64,000 bases of DNA from SIG299 sp964541485 (GCA_964541485.1 CAZIQL010000001.1:1-64000), one strand, 5' to 3'; shown: positions 25,925 to 35,035, numbered from the stretch's first letter. The notes: generated by a model not told the origin, from the sequence alone. Numbers and translations are program-made.

Positions 25925-27720
25925 ATATCACTTCCTTCCTCTATCGTCTTTGCAATGGAATAAATCTTGCAATTTCCTTTTCCTTTTATGCGATACGCGA
26001 AATGGTCACATCTTTTTGGAATCACAGGTACCGTGAATGTTCTTGTCCCTGTGCCGCTGATGCTGAATTTGTGTTCCCATGCCTCTGACGAATCATACAT
26101 GATATAAAAATCAACACTGCTTCCCGGTTCCATGGAAAGCCGAATGCTGATTCTCGAAACATATTTTCTGTCCGGAGATTCATATCCTATCGGCCCCGAC
26201 TCTGCTAACCATTCAAATTTTTCTTCTGTCCTCTGCGTTTCATCCCCATATATCATCGCTCCTTTTACGGAATTCAATGCCTTGTAGATATCAACAAAGT
26301 ACAATTCATCTCCCTGGTTACAGAAATACAACACTTCCGTATCATCTTCTCTGCACCATACACCTGTTTTTGCATCGTATACGAACAGATGGTATTTACC
26401 TTTCGTATCCCTCATAGAAATGTAATATTTATCACCCAAGGTACCTGCAACCGCTTCATAATAACGTTCATCTCCAAACACATCCGACACCGACTGTGGC
26501 ATTCCACCCTGATATAGCATATACACATCCTGTGTTCCTTTGTAAAACAGTGTTTCATTCAGAATACACAGACTCCTCTCGGATCCTTTCTGTACCCCTC
26601 TGCAGTGTGTTTCCTTTACCTGATGGCCTCCCGTTGCACTGATAGCAATCTTTATCATGGAATTCTCTTTAAAAAATGTAGGGTAGCTTTGGAACGTTAC
26701 TGCTCCGGTGAATCTGCCGTCACTGCCAATCGTTGCTGCCCATGAATCTGTTGAAATTCCCTGAAAACAGTTCCAGTTTGTCACATCTCCCAGTTTGCAG
26801 CAGTAAACTTCATGTCCATCTTTAGAACACCCCCACAGACGGTTATTACACTCAATAACAAACTCCATGTCCGGCACTTTTCTCTCTACGCTGAGAGAAA
26901 AAACGCCTCCTGTAAACTGTTTATTTTCGTCCAGAATACCTGCAATAGTAATACAGTCTTCCGTAATGTCAGTGATAGTCGTGTTGACAGATAGTTTCCC
27001 GTCCTCTTCCTCATTTACAAAAATATTCTTGACACCTTCCCACTGTACTTCAGAATTATCTACCGTAATTTTGATTCCATCGCCCTTTTTGAAATCTTTG
27101 CCTATTCCGGTTGACGTAATCTGTATGTATGTACTGTTTACAGTTACCCATATTGCTGACGTGGCAGAATACTGTTTCAAAACACTTTTCCCGCCTGATG
27201 TCGTCATCATATAATCTCCGGATATCGGCTCATTTTCTTTGTAATATGCCTCATCATGCCATGTAATTACAGCTCCGGAATTATCACACTGCGTCAGAGA
27301 CACCTCATCCCCAGCCTCAAATGAAGCTTCCATATAACCGCAGGTGCCATCATCCGCGTTATACCAGATTTTATCCGGCATAATAATGACATAAGCACCC
27401 ATTTTTGCCATCGACTTTGGACACATGTTCTCTTCTGTCGATATCGTTACTCCATCAAGCTCCTGCAGTTCACCATCCACATATAGTTTCCCGTCATCAA
27501 TCCACAGTAATTTCTCCTTATCCAACATCCCCATCGGATTTTCAAACGTTCTGCAGATTCCTCTTTTATTTCTCGGTGCAAGTACCGGATAGTATTCTGA
27601 TGTCATGTTCTGCATATGATAAAATTCACCTTCCGAACATGTAAGGCTATGATTGTAACCCCGGAACGCAGTCAGTATCTCCCGGTTCTTTGATATATTG
27701 CTGAATGTCGGATATTTCAT
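25921..27720 (-). CDS. Probable tail nozzle/stabilisation-type structural protein (599 aa)
   Basis: A 599-residue beta-rich protein beginning MKYPTFSNISKNREILTAFRG. It has many short beta-type blocks (VTNWNCFQGISTDSWAATIG, YFVDIYKALNSVKGAM), as in beta-propeller-like tail hub or nozzle proteins such as P22 gp10 or T7 gp12. That likeness is structural inference. It follows the connector gene and precedes internal proteins, the expected place in short-tailed phages. The true start is 27720, after GGGAGGGAAGAG; an open frame upstream to 27882 overlaps the connector gene and is not supported. Palindrome copy 3 lies just before its ribosome binding site. Confidence 0.6.
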   Translation of the reverse strand: MKYPTFSNISKNREILTAFRGYNHSLTCSEGEFYHMQNMTSEYYPVLAPRNKRGICRTFENPMGMLDKEKLLWIDDGKLYVDGELQELDGVTISTEENMCPKSMAKMGAYVIIMPDKIWYNADDGTCGYMEASFEAGDEVSLTQCDNSGAVITWHDEAYYKENEPISGDYMMTTSGGKSVLKQYSATSAIWVTVNSTYIQITSTGIGKDFKKGDGIKITVDNSEVQWEGVKNIFVNEEEDGKLSVNTTITDITEDCITIAGILDENKQFTGGVFSLSVERKVPDMEFVIECNNRLWGCSKDGHEVYCCKLGDVTNWNCFQGISTDSWAATIGSDGRFTGAVTFQSYPTFFKENSMIKIAISATGGHQVKETHCRGVQKGSERSLCILNETLFYKGTQDVYMLYQGGMPQSVSDVFGDERYYEAVAGTLGDKYYISMRDTKGKYHLFVYDAKTGVWCREDDTEVLYFCNQGDELYFVDIYKALNSVKGAMIYGDETQRTEEKFEWLAESGPIGYESPDRKYVSRISIRLSMEPGSSVDFYIMYDSSEAWEHKFSISGTGTRTFTVPVIPKRCDHFAYRIKGKGNCKIYSIAKTIEEGSDI

Positions 27721-27732
27721 CTCTTCCCTCCC

Positions 27733-27748
27733 GTTGCACCGGTGCAAC
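27733..27748. repeat. 16-bp palindrome, copy 3, intergenic
   Basis: Perfect copy placed exactly between the TAA of the connector gene (27749) and the ribosome binding site of the next gene (start 27720). Confidence 0.9.
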
Positions 27749-28120
27749 TTATAATATTTTAAAACGAGGAGCTGGTAACGGCTTATGCGTTCTGTGGTAA
27801 GCCTTTGCAAATTCCTCATACAAAGTGTTAAACATTGCCGCGCTATTGTTATAACGTGCCGTTTCACCGTTTTCCTCATCAATCTTCATCTTCAGATATG
27901 CCTCGTAAATTTCATCATGTGGGAACTTTACAAGCAACTCTGTTTCCAGGTTCTCTACATCATATGGCTGAAATTCTATCGGTTCATCCATCACATGTTT
28001 TTTAATTACTTCCTCTACGATGCGCCCATCCAGATTTGAAAGCCAACGAACCTTATCCTCTTTTTGATAAGTATTTGGCTTTAATGCATCTACTGTTTCT
28101 ATACACTCTCTGATTACCAA
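27749..28120 (-). CDS. Probable head-tail connector/adaptor protein (123 aa)
   Basis: A 123-residue helical protein located right after the capsid genes, the usual place and size for a head-tail adaptor. It reads TVDALKPNTYQKEDKVRWLS near the start and has the segment FPHDEIYEAYLKMKIDEENG later, which matches the general pattern of adaptor proteins binding the portal. Translation starts at a TTG after AAGGAGGAAGTAAA. The stop is immediately followed by palindrome copy 3. Confidence 0.6.
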   Translation of the reverse strand: MVIRECIETVDALKPNTYQKEDKVRWLSNLDGRIVEEVIKKHVMDEPIEFQPYDVENLETELLVKFPHDEIYEAYLKMKIDEENGETARYNNSAAMFNTLYEEFAKAYHRTHKPLPAPRFKIL

Positions 28121-28133
28121 TTTACTTCCTCCT

Positions 28134-28172
28134 TACAAAAACAAGGGAAAACGGCCCACCGCTCTCCCTTGT
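28134..28172 (-). terminator. Intrinsic terminator after the capsid module
   Basis: On the - strand ACAAGGGA...TCCCTTGT followed by TTTTTG. It lies between the 80-residue gene and the connector gene and would reduce expression of the tail genes relative to the capsid gene. Confidence 0.7.
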
Positions 28173-28179
28173 CCCTCTG

Positions 28180-28422
28180 TTATGCTGTCTGTTTCGGTTC
28201 TTTTACTGCTTTTTCATCAGCGTAAATAATTGCTGCTTCCTCTGCGTTCTGGCCATTTCTGATAACCTCTGCCAATGCCTCCGGTACTTCAACATACTCG
28301 CCGCGTTTGATGAGATAATTCTTTCCATTCACAGAATAAAATTCCGTCTGGTTCTTCTTCTGACCAGGTTTTAACGGAAGCTTCACTTTTACCTTTTTTC
28401 CCTCATTTGCCTTAGTTGCCAT
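28180..28422 (-). CDS. Small capsid-associated hypothetical protein (80 aa)
   Basis: An 80-residue protein: a Lys-rich N-terminus (KKVKVKLPLKPGQKK), a short beta-type core with YSVNGKNYLIKRGEYVEVP, and an acidic end. It directly follows the major capsid gene, where decoration or head-completion proteins are common, but no family is recognised. AGGAGAGAAAT precedes the ATG. An 8-bp hairpin (28438-28465) separates it from the capsid gene. Confidence 0.6.
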   Translation of the reverse strand: MATKANEGKKVKVKLPLKPGQKKNQTEFYSVNGKNYLIKRGEYVEVPEALAEVIRNGQNAEEAAIIYADEKAVKEPKQTA

Positions 28423-28471
28423 ATTTCTCTCCTATTCCACCCGGGGCGACTACTCACCCCGGGTTATGCTT

Positions 28472-29488
28472 TTAGTTCCCCTCGTCATCAGAACCGAAGG
28501 AAGAACCGGATTCCACACGAAGCATTCTTTCCTGATAAAGAATCAGCGCACCATGGTTAAACTTATAACCGATTGTACTGAACTGCTCTAACGGACCGCC
28601 GATTTCCTTTGCCGGCTTGATGATCATTCTCATGTGCTCACCTTCCGGATCCAGAATGCCATAGGCCTTCATACCAAAGAACAATGTGCCGTATACAGCT
28701 ACACCGTCAGCTCCAGCTTTTGCCCAGATTTTTGCTTCTGTCGTTTCGATGAAACGCACACCATGAAGCACGCCGATTTCTCCCTTAAAAATCGGTTCCA
28801 CATTGTTGTACTTATGGTATTCTTTCCATTCATCTGTCTCAGTAAGGTCATGCGACACCGACGGATGAATAATCGCAATGTAATATCCCTTGAACTTCGG
28901 TGCCTTGTTCTTCTTTAACCAGGTTGCTGCCTTCTTAACCATCTTTGGTGTCAAGATGCATGCATTGGTAAGTGCCGATCTGAAACTAACTTCTGTTGTT
29001 CCATTCGGGCAGTACATAACACAGTTACCTGTAAGTAATCTGTTACGAGTTAATGTGTCGTATGTCTCACCGCCTGCTGCACCCATTTCCTCTGTTGCAC
29101 CATAGATAACATCATCGAATGCTTCCATCTCAAGACGGTCAGATACAGTTGTGTAATCACCGTGCTGTGTTGTCTCTGCTTCGATTTTTGTCATGCCAAA
29201 GTTCTGACCGCTCGGAATAACACCTTCTGTCAATGGCTCAAGAGCCTTTTCAAAGGTTTCATACTTTCTGAACTCTACCTTGTTGCCCTTCATTGGCTGT
29301 ACGACTGCAAACTGCTCATAAATCATCTCAGCCCTTGCATTCTCCAACAGCGATGTGTCGTAGAACTCCTTCATTGTAGGGCTCATGCTTTCCTGTGTTG
29401 TCACGTTAACCGGGGTTACCGTTGGTGTACCCGGTGTTACACCCTGTTCAAATGCGAACATCTGTAAATCTAACTTATATTTTTCCAT
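28472..29488 (-). CDS. Major capsid protein, N4-gp56 family
   Basis: A 338-residue capsid subunit. It shows the N4-gp56 family layout: early segment TPVNVTTQESMSPTMKEFYD, then FRKYETFEKALEPLTEGVIP, and YTTVSDRLEMEAFDDV in the middle. The N-terminus reads MEKYKLDLQMFAFEQG. The L-D-L-Q-M-F-A part matches the motif cut by the Prp protease, so the first ten or so residues are probably removed during maturation by the phage-encoded Prp at 30821-31186. The ATG at 29488 follows GAGGGAGGTAAA; upstream in-frame sequence to 29566 overlaps the scaffold gene and is not used. Confidence 0.88.
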   Translation of the reverse strand: MEKYKLDLQMFAFEQGVTPGTPTVTPVNVTTQESMSPTMKEFYDTSLLENARAEMIYEQFAVVQPMKGNKVEFRKYETFEKALEPLTEGVIPSGQNFGMTKIEAETTQHGDYTTVSDRLEMEAFDDVIYGATEEMGAAGGETYDTLTRNRLLTGNCVMYCPNGTTEVSFRSALTNACILTPKMVKKAATWLKKNKAPKFKGYYIAIIHPSVSHDLTETDEWKEYHKYNNVEPIFKGEIGVLHGVRFIETTEAKIWAKAGADGVAVYGTLFFGMKAYGILDPEGEHMRMIIKPAKEIGGPLEQFSTIGYKFNHGALILYQERMLRVESGSSFGSDDEGN

Positions 29489-29513
29489 TTTACCTCCCTC
29501 GCAGGGAGATTTC

Positions 29514-30497
29514 CTATCTTCCCTGCTTTCTTCTTTGTGTTTCCGCGTAAGCTCTGATTTCCTCAAGATTCATACCGCGGAATGACTTTCCTGTCTGCTG
29601 TGTCGCCGCATTCCCAGAGATACCGTTTTCCTGCGGTCGGCTTCGGTTTGCTGCAATTGCATTACTCGTCTGCATAGCCGCCTGCTGTGCCGCCTGCTGT
29701 GCCATCTGCTGTGATACCTGCCCTGCCGACTTAATCACATCATTATAATGACATGCCATATATGCCGCTGTAGTATCTCCTCTGGTCGCAATTACCAGGT
29801 TGCGGAACCGCGGGTCCTGCATTTCCTTTTCGAAATTGAACCCTGGAAACTGGGCTTTGGTTGCTTCTGCATTTTTCTGCAGTGCCGCCATCTGTTGACG
29901 CTCCCGTTCCTGTTTTTCTGCGTTCTCTCTCTGTGCTTCCATGTTCTGTATCCGGCGTTCCATATCAAGCATTCTCTTTGCCTCTGCCGTGCTCATGTCG
30001 TGCTGCGACGCATACGCTTCATAGTAGGAATCATCTGCCTGAATCTGCTTTGTTAAGTCATCAAGGAAAGATGCACTGCTTGCGTCAAGCCCATATTTGC
30101 CGGCTACAATATCAAGGGCATTCCGCATCTGAGTGTTCTGTTCTTCCATTCCCTTATACTTCTTAAGCCTATCGCCTATAGCCTTATCCATATACGCCTG
30201 ATGTTCCGCTTTGTACTCATCAGACTTAATCAGTTCAGTATACGATAATCGGGATGGTGTCTCTGTTGCAGGTTCTTCCTTCTGCACTGGTTCCTGTTCT
30301 TCCGAAGGCTGTGGCTGTCTGCTTTTTACTTTGTCCATTGCCTTCAGATATGTGCCTCTTGCCTTCTCCGGGATAAAGGCTGGGATACTGCTTTCTCCGG
30401 AATTTTCTGTACCTGCTCCATCTGCCGTTCCGGCGTCGCCTCCGCTACCACCGTCTCCTTCTGCAAACAACTGCAGGTTCCATCTTAAATCTTTCAT
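29514..30497 (-). CDS. Scaffold-like capsid assembly protein
   Basis: A 327-residue acidic, Gln/Ala/Glu-rich protein with long coiled-coil helices (about residues 95-270), typical of phage scaffolding proteins. It is encoded directly before the major capsid gene. The N-terminus is MKDLRWNLQLFAEGDGG; the N-L-Q-L-F-A part again matches the Prp cleavage motif. Start at 30497 after AGAGGTAATCAG. A late-type promoter lies at 30567-30603 and a terminator upstream of that, so scaffold and capsid are the first genes of their own transcription unit. Confidence 0.8.
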   Translation of the reverse strand: MKDLRWNLQLFAEGDGGSGGDAGTADGAGTENSGESSIPAFIPEKARGTYLKAMDKVKSRQPQPSEEQEPVQKEEPATETPSRLSYTELIKSDEYKAEHQAYMDKAIGDRLKKYKGMEEQNTQMRNALDIVAGKYGLDASSASFLDDLTKQIQADDSYYEAYASQHDMSTAEAKRMLDMERRIQNMEAQRENAEKQERERQQMAALQKNAEATKAQFPGFNFEKEMQDPRFRNLVIATRGDTTAAYMACHYNDVIKSAGQVSQQMAQQAAQQAAMQTSNAIAANRSRPQENGISGNAATQQTGKSFRGMNLEEIRAYAETQRRKQGR

Positions 30498-30566
30498 CTG
30501 ATTACCTCTGTAGTTTGGGATACGAGCCACTAATCTGCAGTTTAGGGTGCGAGCCTTTGTATTTTT

Positions 30567-30603
30567 ATCATAGCAAGGTCTATATATTTTTTTCTAACCC
30601 CCC
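30567..30603 (-). promoter_or_regulatory. Predicted late promoter 2 (scaffold/capsid/tail unit)
   Basis: On the - strand GGGGGGTTAG (30603-30594), AAAA, 17 bases, TATGAT (30572-30567). The bases before the box, CTTGC, also match promoter 1. The site sits just downstream of a strong terminator. Confidence 0.78.
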
Positions 30604-30618
30604 TATGAAAACTTTTTT

Positions 30619-30652
30619 CAAAAAAAGAAACGCCCATACAGAGAGCGTTTCT
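30619..30652 (-). terminator. Intrinsic terminator closing the packaging/portal/Prp unit
   Basis: On the - strand AGAAACGC and GCGTTTCT form an 8-bp stem followed by a run of T. Confidence 0.85.
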
Positions 30653-30663
30653 TCCACTAGTAC

Positions 30664-30873
30664 TTATACAATTTCCCAATCTTCTGCAAGCATATCTGCC
30701 TGAGATGCAAGCCACGGAACAACACCTTTTGGTGCTTCCGGGTTATCTGTTACAAGGCCGTTTGTCACGATGTAGATGTAAGGTAACGTCATCTTACTGT
30801 GTGCGTCCGGTCTCTGCAATTCAATGTAAATACCCTTGCCGTTCCAGCCTCTTCTTGCTACCTTCTTGCCCTT
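30664..30873 (-). pseudogene. DUF2829 (Tad2-like) remnant without a start codon
   Basis: In the frame from 30873 to the TAA at 30664 the sequence reads KGKKVARRGWNGKGIYIEL and ends DMLAEDWEIV. These are the hallmark ends of DUF2829 proteins, a family that includes the anti-Thoeris protein Tad2. A TAG stop lies directly before it, and the usual first dozen residues (MNF...A-L-..-L-K) and a start codon are missing. The frame overlaps the 3' end of the prp gene, offset by +1. It is either a decayed gene joined to prp by a deletion, or is reached by +1 frameshifting from prp; I favour decay. Confidence 0.7.
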
Positions 30874-31186
30874 CTACACTAAAATTTATGTATTCCTTAT
30901 ATTCTCCGGCCAATATCTCAATGCCGGTTAATACCGTCCAGTAGGTTCTCTGAATCGTGCCAAGGAATGCCTGCTTCGGTTTGCACGATACAGTACCATT
31001 ACCGTCCTCAATATTGATTACCGGTGGTTCTTCAAGCAAGTCCTTACTGTTTACTATCGCCTGCGCCAAGGTATAAAACAGTGCCGACACCGCACTACAT
31101 ACGATGTCTTTTCCCTTCTCTGCATATCCGGCATGTCCTGTAACACTTAGTTTCAGTTCCTTTGGCATAAACTTAATCTCTATCAT
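30821..31186 (-). CDS. prp: Phage-encoded Prp-type cysteine protease
   Basis: A 121-residue protein matching the ribosomal-processing cysteine protease Prp (YsxB/DUF464): VTGHAGYAEKGKDIVCSAVS at about residues 15-34, with the catalytic His in GHAG and catalytic Cys in IVCSA, then a C-terminal helix VLTGIEILAGEYKEYI. Prp removes an N-terminal extension from ribosomal protein L27 in Firmicutes, and host Prp cleaves capsid and scaffold of staphylococcal phage 80alpha. Here it lies between the portal gene (TAATG overlap) and scaffold/capsid genes whose N-termini both carry the target motif. The last 15 residues are probably altered by the join with the DUF2829 remnant. Confidence 0.85.
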   Translation of the reverse strand: MIEIKFMPKELKLSVTGHAGYAEKGKDIVCSAVSALFYTLAQAIVNSKDLLEEPPVINIEDGNGTVSCKPKQAFLGTIQRTYWTVLTGIEILAGEYKEYINFSVEGQEGSKKRLERQGYLH

Positions 31187-33039
31187 TATTCTGCCTCCGT
31201 TGATGCTCTTGCCTGACTTCTCGCCTTTTCCACATATGGATGTTCTTCATCTGCAATCTCAATCGGACTGCTGCCACCTGTCGGAAGCGGTTGCCCGCCC
31301 TCACTCAGAATCGCCTGTCCTATCTGCTGTGCAATTGCCGGATCAAGCTGCTGTGCAAGCTGAAGTGCCATCTGCTGATATAACAGTAAATCCTTCTGCA
31401 TCTTAGCATTTTTTCCAATCAGCTGAATCATTTCGTCTTTGCGTGTAAAATCCATCATCTTTAAACATGAAATTGCCTGATCTGCCATCTCCGGATTGAA
31501 AAATCCCTGTGAATAGAAATTCAGTGCCAACTCATTTGTTTCCATCTTCTTGTATGGATTTGCCTTCTCACTTGTTACTTCCACATCAAACTCCGGTACC
31601 CGGAGCCCCATATCCACGCCAACTGTCTTCTGTGTCTGTGGCACCAGCCCTTTGTTTGTATACTCTACAAATTCCGGTTCTGCATTCTCCGGGCAAATCC
31701 GGAACGTTCTTGGTGTTGTATAAAACTGGCGAATCAGTTCTATCATCTGATACACCACCTCTCGGAAGCCTCTGTGAAATGTCTTATTTGCGGACCGAGC
31801 ATTCTTACCTGCAGTCTCCTGAAGCGCAGCAATTGCTGATGCTGCTGTAACTCCAGAAGGTGCTACACCATTATTTGAATCGAGGTTGCTTGTACAGTAC
31901 TTTAGTTCCTCAATTTTCTGGTTCATGACCTCCACACAAATACTGCTCATCTGCTTCGTTTCAATCGGCCGGATGTTATCATCACTCAGATTTCCCTCTA
32001 CTTCAACAATATCCTGCTTCATGTCGGTGTACTGATCTAAATTTACACCACAACTCTTTTTTGCAAAGTATCTCGGAGATGCCCACTGGAGAGCATTTTT
32101 CACAATGGCAAGATTCAACTTGTCAATCTCAAGCTGTGTATCCTGCCCAATATCCGTATATCCAGACCCGCAGATACTTCCTTCTATCTCAAACAGCGGC
32201 TGTACTACAAACGGATACAATCCATGTTCATACCATCCGGTATTGGCCAGCTTCTCATCATTCTCTGTAGCAAATAACACAATATCGTTCACATACTTCA
32301 CATAGTGCAATACCTGTTTCCCATCCTGTATTTTCTTGTAATACCAGTCAACCACTGTTGACTTCCCGGAAGTGTCTACCGTGTCATCATACAGATATTT
32401 CTCTACAGTAATTTTTGACCCACCTAAACGACCTTTACACTCCGGATACATCTGCTCCAGTATCTCATTATTTACCAACTCAGTATGAAATACGTTACTT
32501 GATTTCTGAATATCTGTTATGCCCGGTTCCCAAAACAGATTCAAAATATCAACCTTCTTAATGGCGATATCTCCCAGTCCATTATGTTTATCTTTATCCC
32601 AGAAGATACCGTGCACACCGGTACCATTTTTTAACGTATATAACGCAATCTGTGAATATACCTCTTCGTATCGGTTCTGTTCCAAGATAACAGGCAGGAT
32701 AGAAGAAAGTCTTTTTGCCTCTTTCTGATCATCCGCCTGCCGTGGTCTGATATTACAAGTCGGGTAGGAATCCATCACATCACTGTACCTGCTCTGAATG
32801 CAGCTCCAAAGCCATGGAGTCGCCGGATTTCGCTCTCCCTTCTGCGTATCATCCTCATATCTCCACTGACGAAGTTTCCAGAACTCCTCATTCTTTACAA
32901 TTTTGCTTTCCAGTCTCCTCTTTCCATTCCGATACTTCTCCAGAATGTGAGTTGCCTCAGTTACTTTAGAACTGTTGATTGCCTTGCTATTCTTCTGTAC
33001 CTGTTCCGCATAGCGTTTGTTTTCAGCCCAATCTGCCAT
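31186..33039 (-). CDS. Portal protein (P22-like)
   Basis: A 617-residue portal, forming the DNA channel at one capsid vertex. Features typical of large portals of short-tailed phages are the WKLRQWRYEDDTQKGERNPA region, a long central region with DILNLFWEPGITDIQKS, and the clip/stem region before a Gln-rich C-terminal helix (QMALQLAQQLDPAIAQQIGQ). It lies between TerL and the Prp protease. The ATG at 33039 follows AGGAGG, which overlaps the TerL stop; an in-frame ATG at 33057 lies inside the TerL gene and is less likely. Confidence 0.87.
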   Translation of the reverse strand: MADWAENKRYAEQVQKNSKAINSSKVTEATHILEKYRNGKRRLESKIVKNEEFWKLRQWRYEDDTQKGERNPATPWLWSCIQSRYSDVMDSYPTCNIRPRQADDQKEAKRLSSILPVILEQNRYEEVYSQIALYTLKNGTGVHGIFWDKDKHNGLGDIAIKKVDILNLFWEPGITDIQKSSNVFHTELVNNEILEQMYPECKGRLGGSKITVEKYLYDDTVDTSGKSTVVDWYYKKIQDGKQVLHYVKYVNDIVLFATENDEKLANTGWYEHGLYPFVVQPLFEIEGSICGSGYTDIGQDTQLEIDKLNLAIVKNALQWASPRYFAKKSCGVNLDQYTDMKQDIVEVEGNLSDDNIRPIETKQMSSICVEVMNQKIEELKYCTSNLDSNNGVAPSGVTAASAIAALQETAGKNARSANKTFHRGFREVVYQMIELIRQFYTTPRTFRICPENAEPEFVEYTNKGLVPQTQKTVGVDMGLRVPEFDVEVTSEKANPYKKMETNELALNFYSQGFFNPEMADQAISCLKMMDFTRKDEMIQLIGKNAKMQKDLLLYQQMALQLAQQLDPAIAQQIGQAILSEGGQPLPTGGSSPIEIADEEHPYVEKARSQARASTEAE

Positions 33040-33049
33040 GTCATTCCTC

Positions 33050-34498
33050 CTACTCATACTTTATTTTTGCTGTATTATATCGCTTCATTTTTTGACTCTT
33101 ATACTGATCCAATGGGTCATAAAGCGGTTTCTGATTCGTCTGGATGTTACGCGGAGCAACCGGCCGCATCATGCAGAAATATCTGATTTCATCACATGCA
33201 TGGTCTTCCAGATCACTGTCCAAGTCCTCCGGTATATGCTCGTCATACATCATCAGCGGCATTGTTCTTATTGCCGCCTTGCAGTTATCAAAGAAATACA
33301 TCATCGGATATCCATTCTCATCAAATTTCAGCCGTTCCCTTACCTGCATCCAGCCCGGTATGCGGTCATTGATGCCAGGTTCAAACCACAGCTGATGTTT
33401 CTCTGCCTCCTCTGCTGCTGAGATTCCTCGTGAACCGTCCCATATAGACGGGTCAGCAACACCACGGATTTGTTTCCCGGCAAGCCACGGATGCTCTCTT
33501 TCTATTTCAGCGATTCTGTCGAACTGAACCTTATTACTCCACTTAAGTCCTTCATTCGGCACTCCCGTACAGCCATACAGTTCAAGAATCCGGAAGGCAA
33601 CATCCTCATAATTAACTGCCCACCACGCACAGGAAAATGGTTTTCCATATCCCCAGTCATAGGACCGGAATATCTTCCAATCCTTTGGAATCTCAAATGG
33701 TTTTATAACGTGTGTCCATCTTCCGTCCTCTTCAGCTTCCTCTACTGTTATGCCGGCAGTGATACACATTTCTTTATCCGGTGTTGCTCTGAACTCCTCA
33801 AAATAAGCACCCTCAAATACGTCCCATCTGCCTTCTAACCATGCTTTTCGCAATTTAGGCGGTAACGCTTCCAACCACTTTATGTAGTCCGGGTCTTTTT
33901 CCATCAGCGCTTTATTATCTGTTACTAACGCTTGAATGAAACAATAATCATCCGGATTCTCTCCTGCTTCGAACCGCCTCTCTATCAGCCTTTTAATGTA
34001 GCCATGTCCCTTCCCTCCCGGGTTACACGTCAAATAGATTCTCTTAGGAAAATCGTTTACGCCTCGTACACAGGCCATAAATTTTTTAATGATTTCTTCG
34101 CTATGATGTGTCGCCTCATCGATATAAAGCACATCCACTTCTGTTCCCTGGTACCTGTCAATATCTTTATCAACATTACAGTACCCAAACAGAATCGTGG
34201 AACCATTTCTAAACGTAATCTCCTTTTTGCTATCGTTGTATTTTGCAACACTTCCTTTCTGTCCGATTCGTAAAAACTCCTTCAGCGGCTTGATATGGTT
34301 GGCCATCAATTCCGGATACGTCTTACGTACAATCATCTGTTTGATTCCTTTATGTGCCAATGCAAGTATGATTGCCTTTATTCTGACCGCCCAGCTCTTT
34401 CCTCCCCCTCTGGCACCGCCATATATCACTACCCGGTGTTTATCTTTCAGAAATTTCTCCTGTCTTTTATTGGGTTGTGGAATTGTTACTGTTATCAC
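33050..34498 (-). CDS. terL: Terminase large subunit
   Basis: A 482-residue DNA-packaging motor. The N-terminal ATPase has a Walker A-type segment GGARGGGKS (residues 27-35) and Walker B/catalytic Glu in L-Y-I-D-E-A-T-H (about 124-131). The C-terminal nuclease begins near S-Y-D-W-G-Y-G (Asp metal ligand, about residue 275). It powers DNA translocation through the portal and makes the headful or site-specific cut. It follows the small subunit by 12 bases and precedes the portal gene. Length is normal. Confidence 0.93.
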   Translation of the reverse strand: MITVTIPQPNKRQEKFLKDKHRVVIYGGARGGGKSWAVRIKAIILALAHKGIKQMIVRKTYPELMANHIKPLKEFLRIGQKGSVAKYNDSKKEITFRNGSTILFGYCNVDKDIDRYQGTEVDVLYIDEATHHSEEIIKKFMACVRGVNDFPKRIYLTCNPGGKGHGYIKRLIERRFEAGENPDDYCFIQALVTDNKALMEKDPDYIKWLEALPPKLRKAWLEGRWDVFEGAYFEEFRATPDKEMCITAGITVEEAEEDGRWTHVIKPFEIPKDWKIFRSYDWGYGKPFSCAWWAVNYEDVAFRILELYGCTGVPNEGLKWSNKVQFDRIAEIEREHPWLAGKQIRGVADPSIWDGSRGISAAEEAEKHQLWFEPGINDRIPGWMQVRERLKFDENGYPMMYFFDNCKAAIRTMPLMMYDEHIPEDLDSDLEDHACDEIRYFCMMRPVAPRNIQTNQKPLYDPLDQYKSQKMKRYNTAKIKYE

Positions 34499-34510
34499 TC
34501 TGTTATCTCC

Positions 34511-34996
34511 TTATCCACTGAACTTCTCACAAGCACCATCCATAACAAGATTTACGTCATTCTCACCCTTGTCCTCGTGTGTGACCTTCTCGCGCCATTT
34601 ATCCGGTGAACGATTCTTTAACCAAAAGATTTCTGCTAGTGTATCCGGCGGATAGTAGACCTCCTCATCCACGTACACTATCTTTTCTTTCTCCGATTTC
34701 TTTTTTCCATTGGCGTCATATTTTATATCTTTTACCTTCACTGCTTTTCTTACTGTCGTTTTATAACCAGTTGCCTTTTTGTACAATGCATTCTCCACAT
34801 TGATATCCGGAATTTCCTTCGCGCGTTTTAGGGACTCCGATATCTCCGGATACTTTTTCTTCCATTCATTCAGTGTTGAAGTGGCAATATCCATCTTTTT
34901 TGCAATGTCTACATCAAGTAAACCATCCCTTGCATAAGCCTCCAGGCGCATTCTTCCTTCCTCTGTCAGCCAATATGCATATTTTCCTTTTGCCAT
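34511..34996 (-). CDS. terS: Terminase small subunit
   Basis: A 161-residue DNA-recognition subunit of the packaging terminase. It opens with a helix-turn-helix (LLDVDIAKKMDIATSTLNEW, about residues 26-46), followed by an oligomerisation region with INVENALYKKATGY, a feature of many small terminases of Firmicutes phages. GAGGTGGTGAA precedes the ATG. It is the first gene after late promoter 1 and directly before terL. Confidence 0.88.
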   Translation of the reverse strand: MAKGKYAYWLTEEGRMRLEAYARDGLLDVDIAKKMDIATSTLNEWKKKYPEISESLKRAKEIPDINVENALYKKATGYKTTVRKAVKVKDIKYDANGKKKSEKEKIVYVDEEVYYPPDTLAEIFWLKNRSPDKWREKVTHEDKGENDVNLVMDGACEKFSG

Positions 34997-35035
34997 TTCA
35001 CCACCTCGCTTTACATTCCTCTTCTCGTTTGTTTC

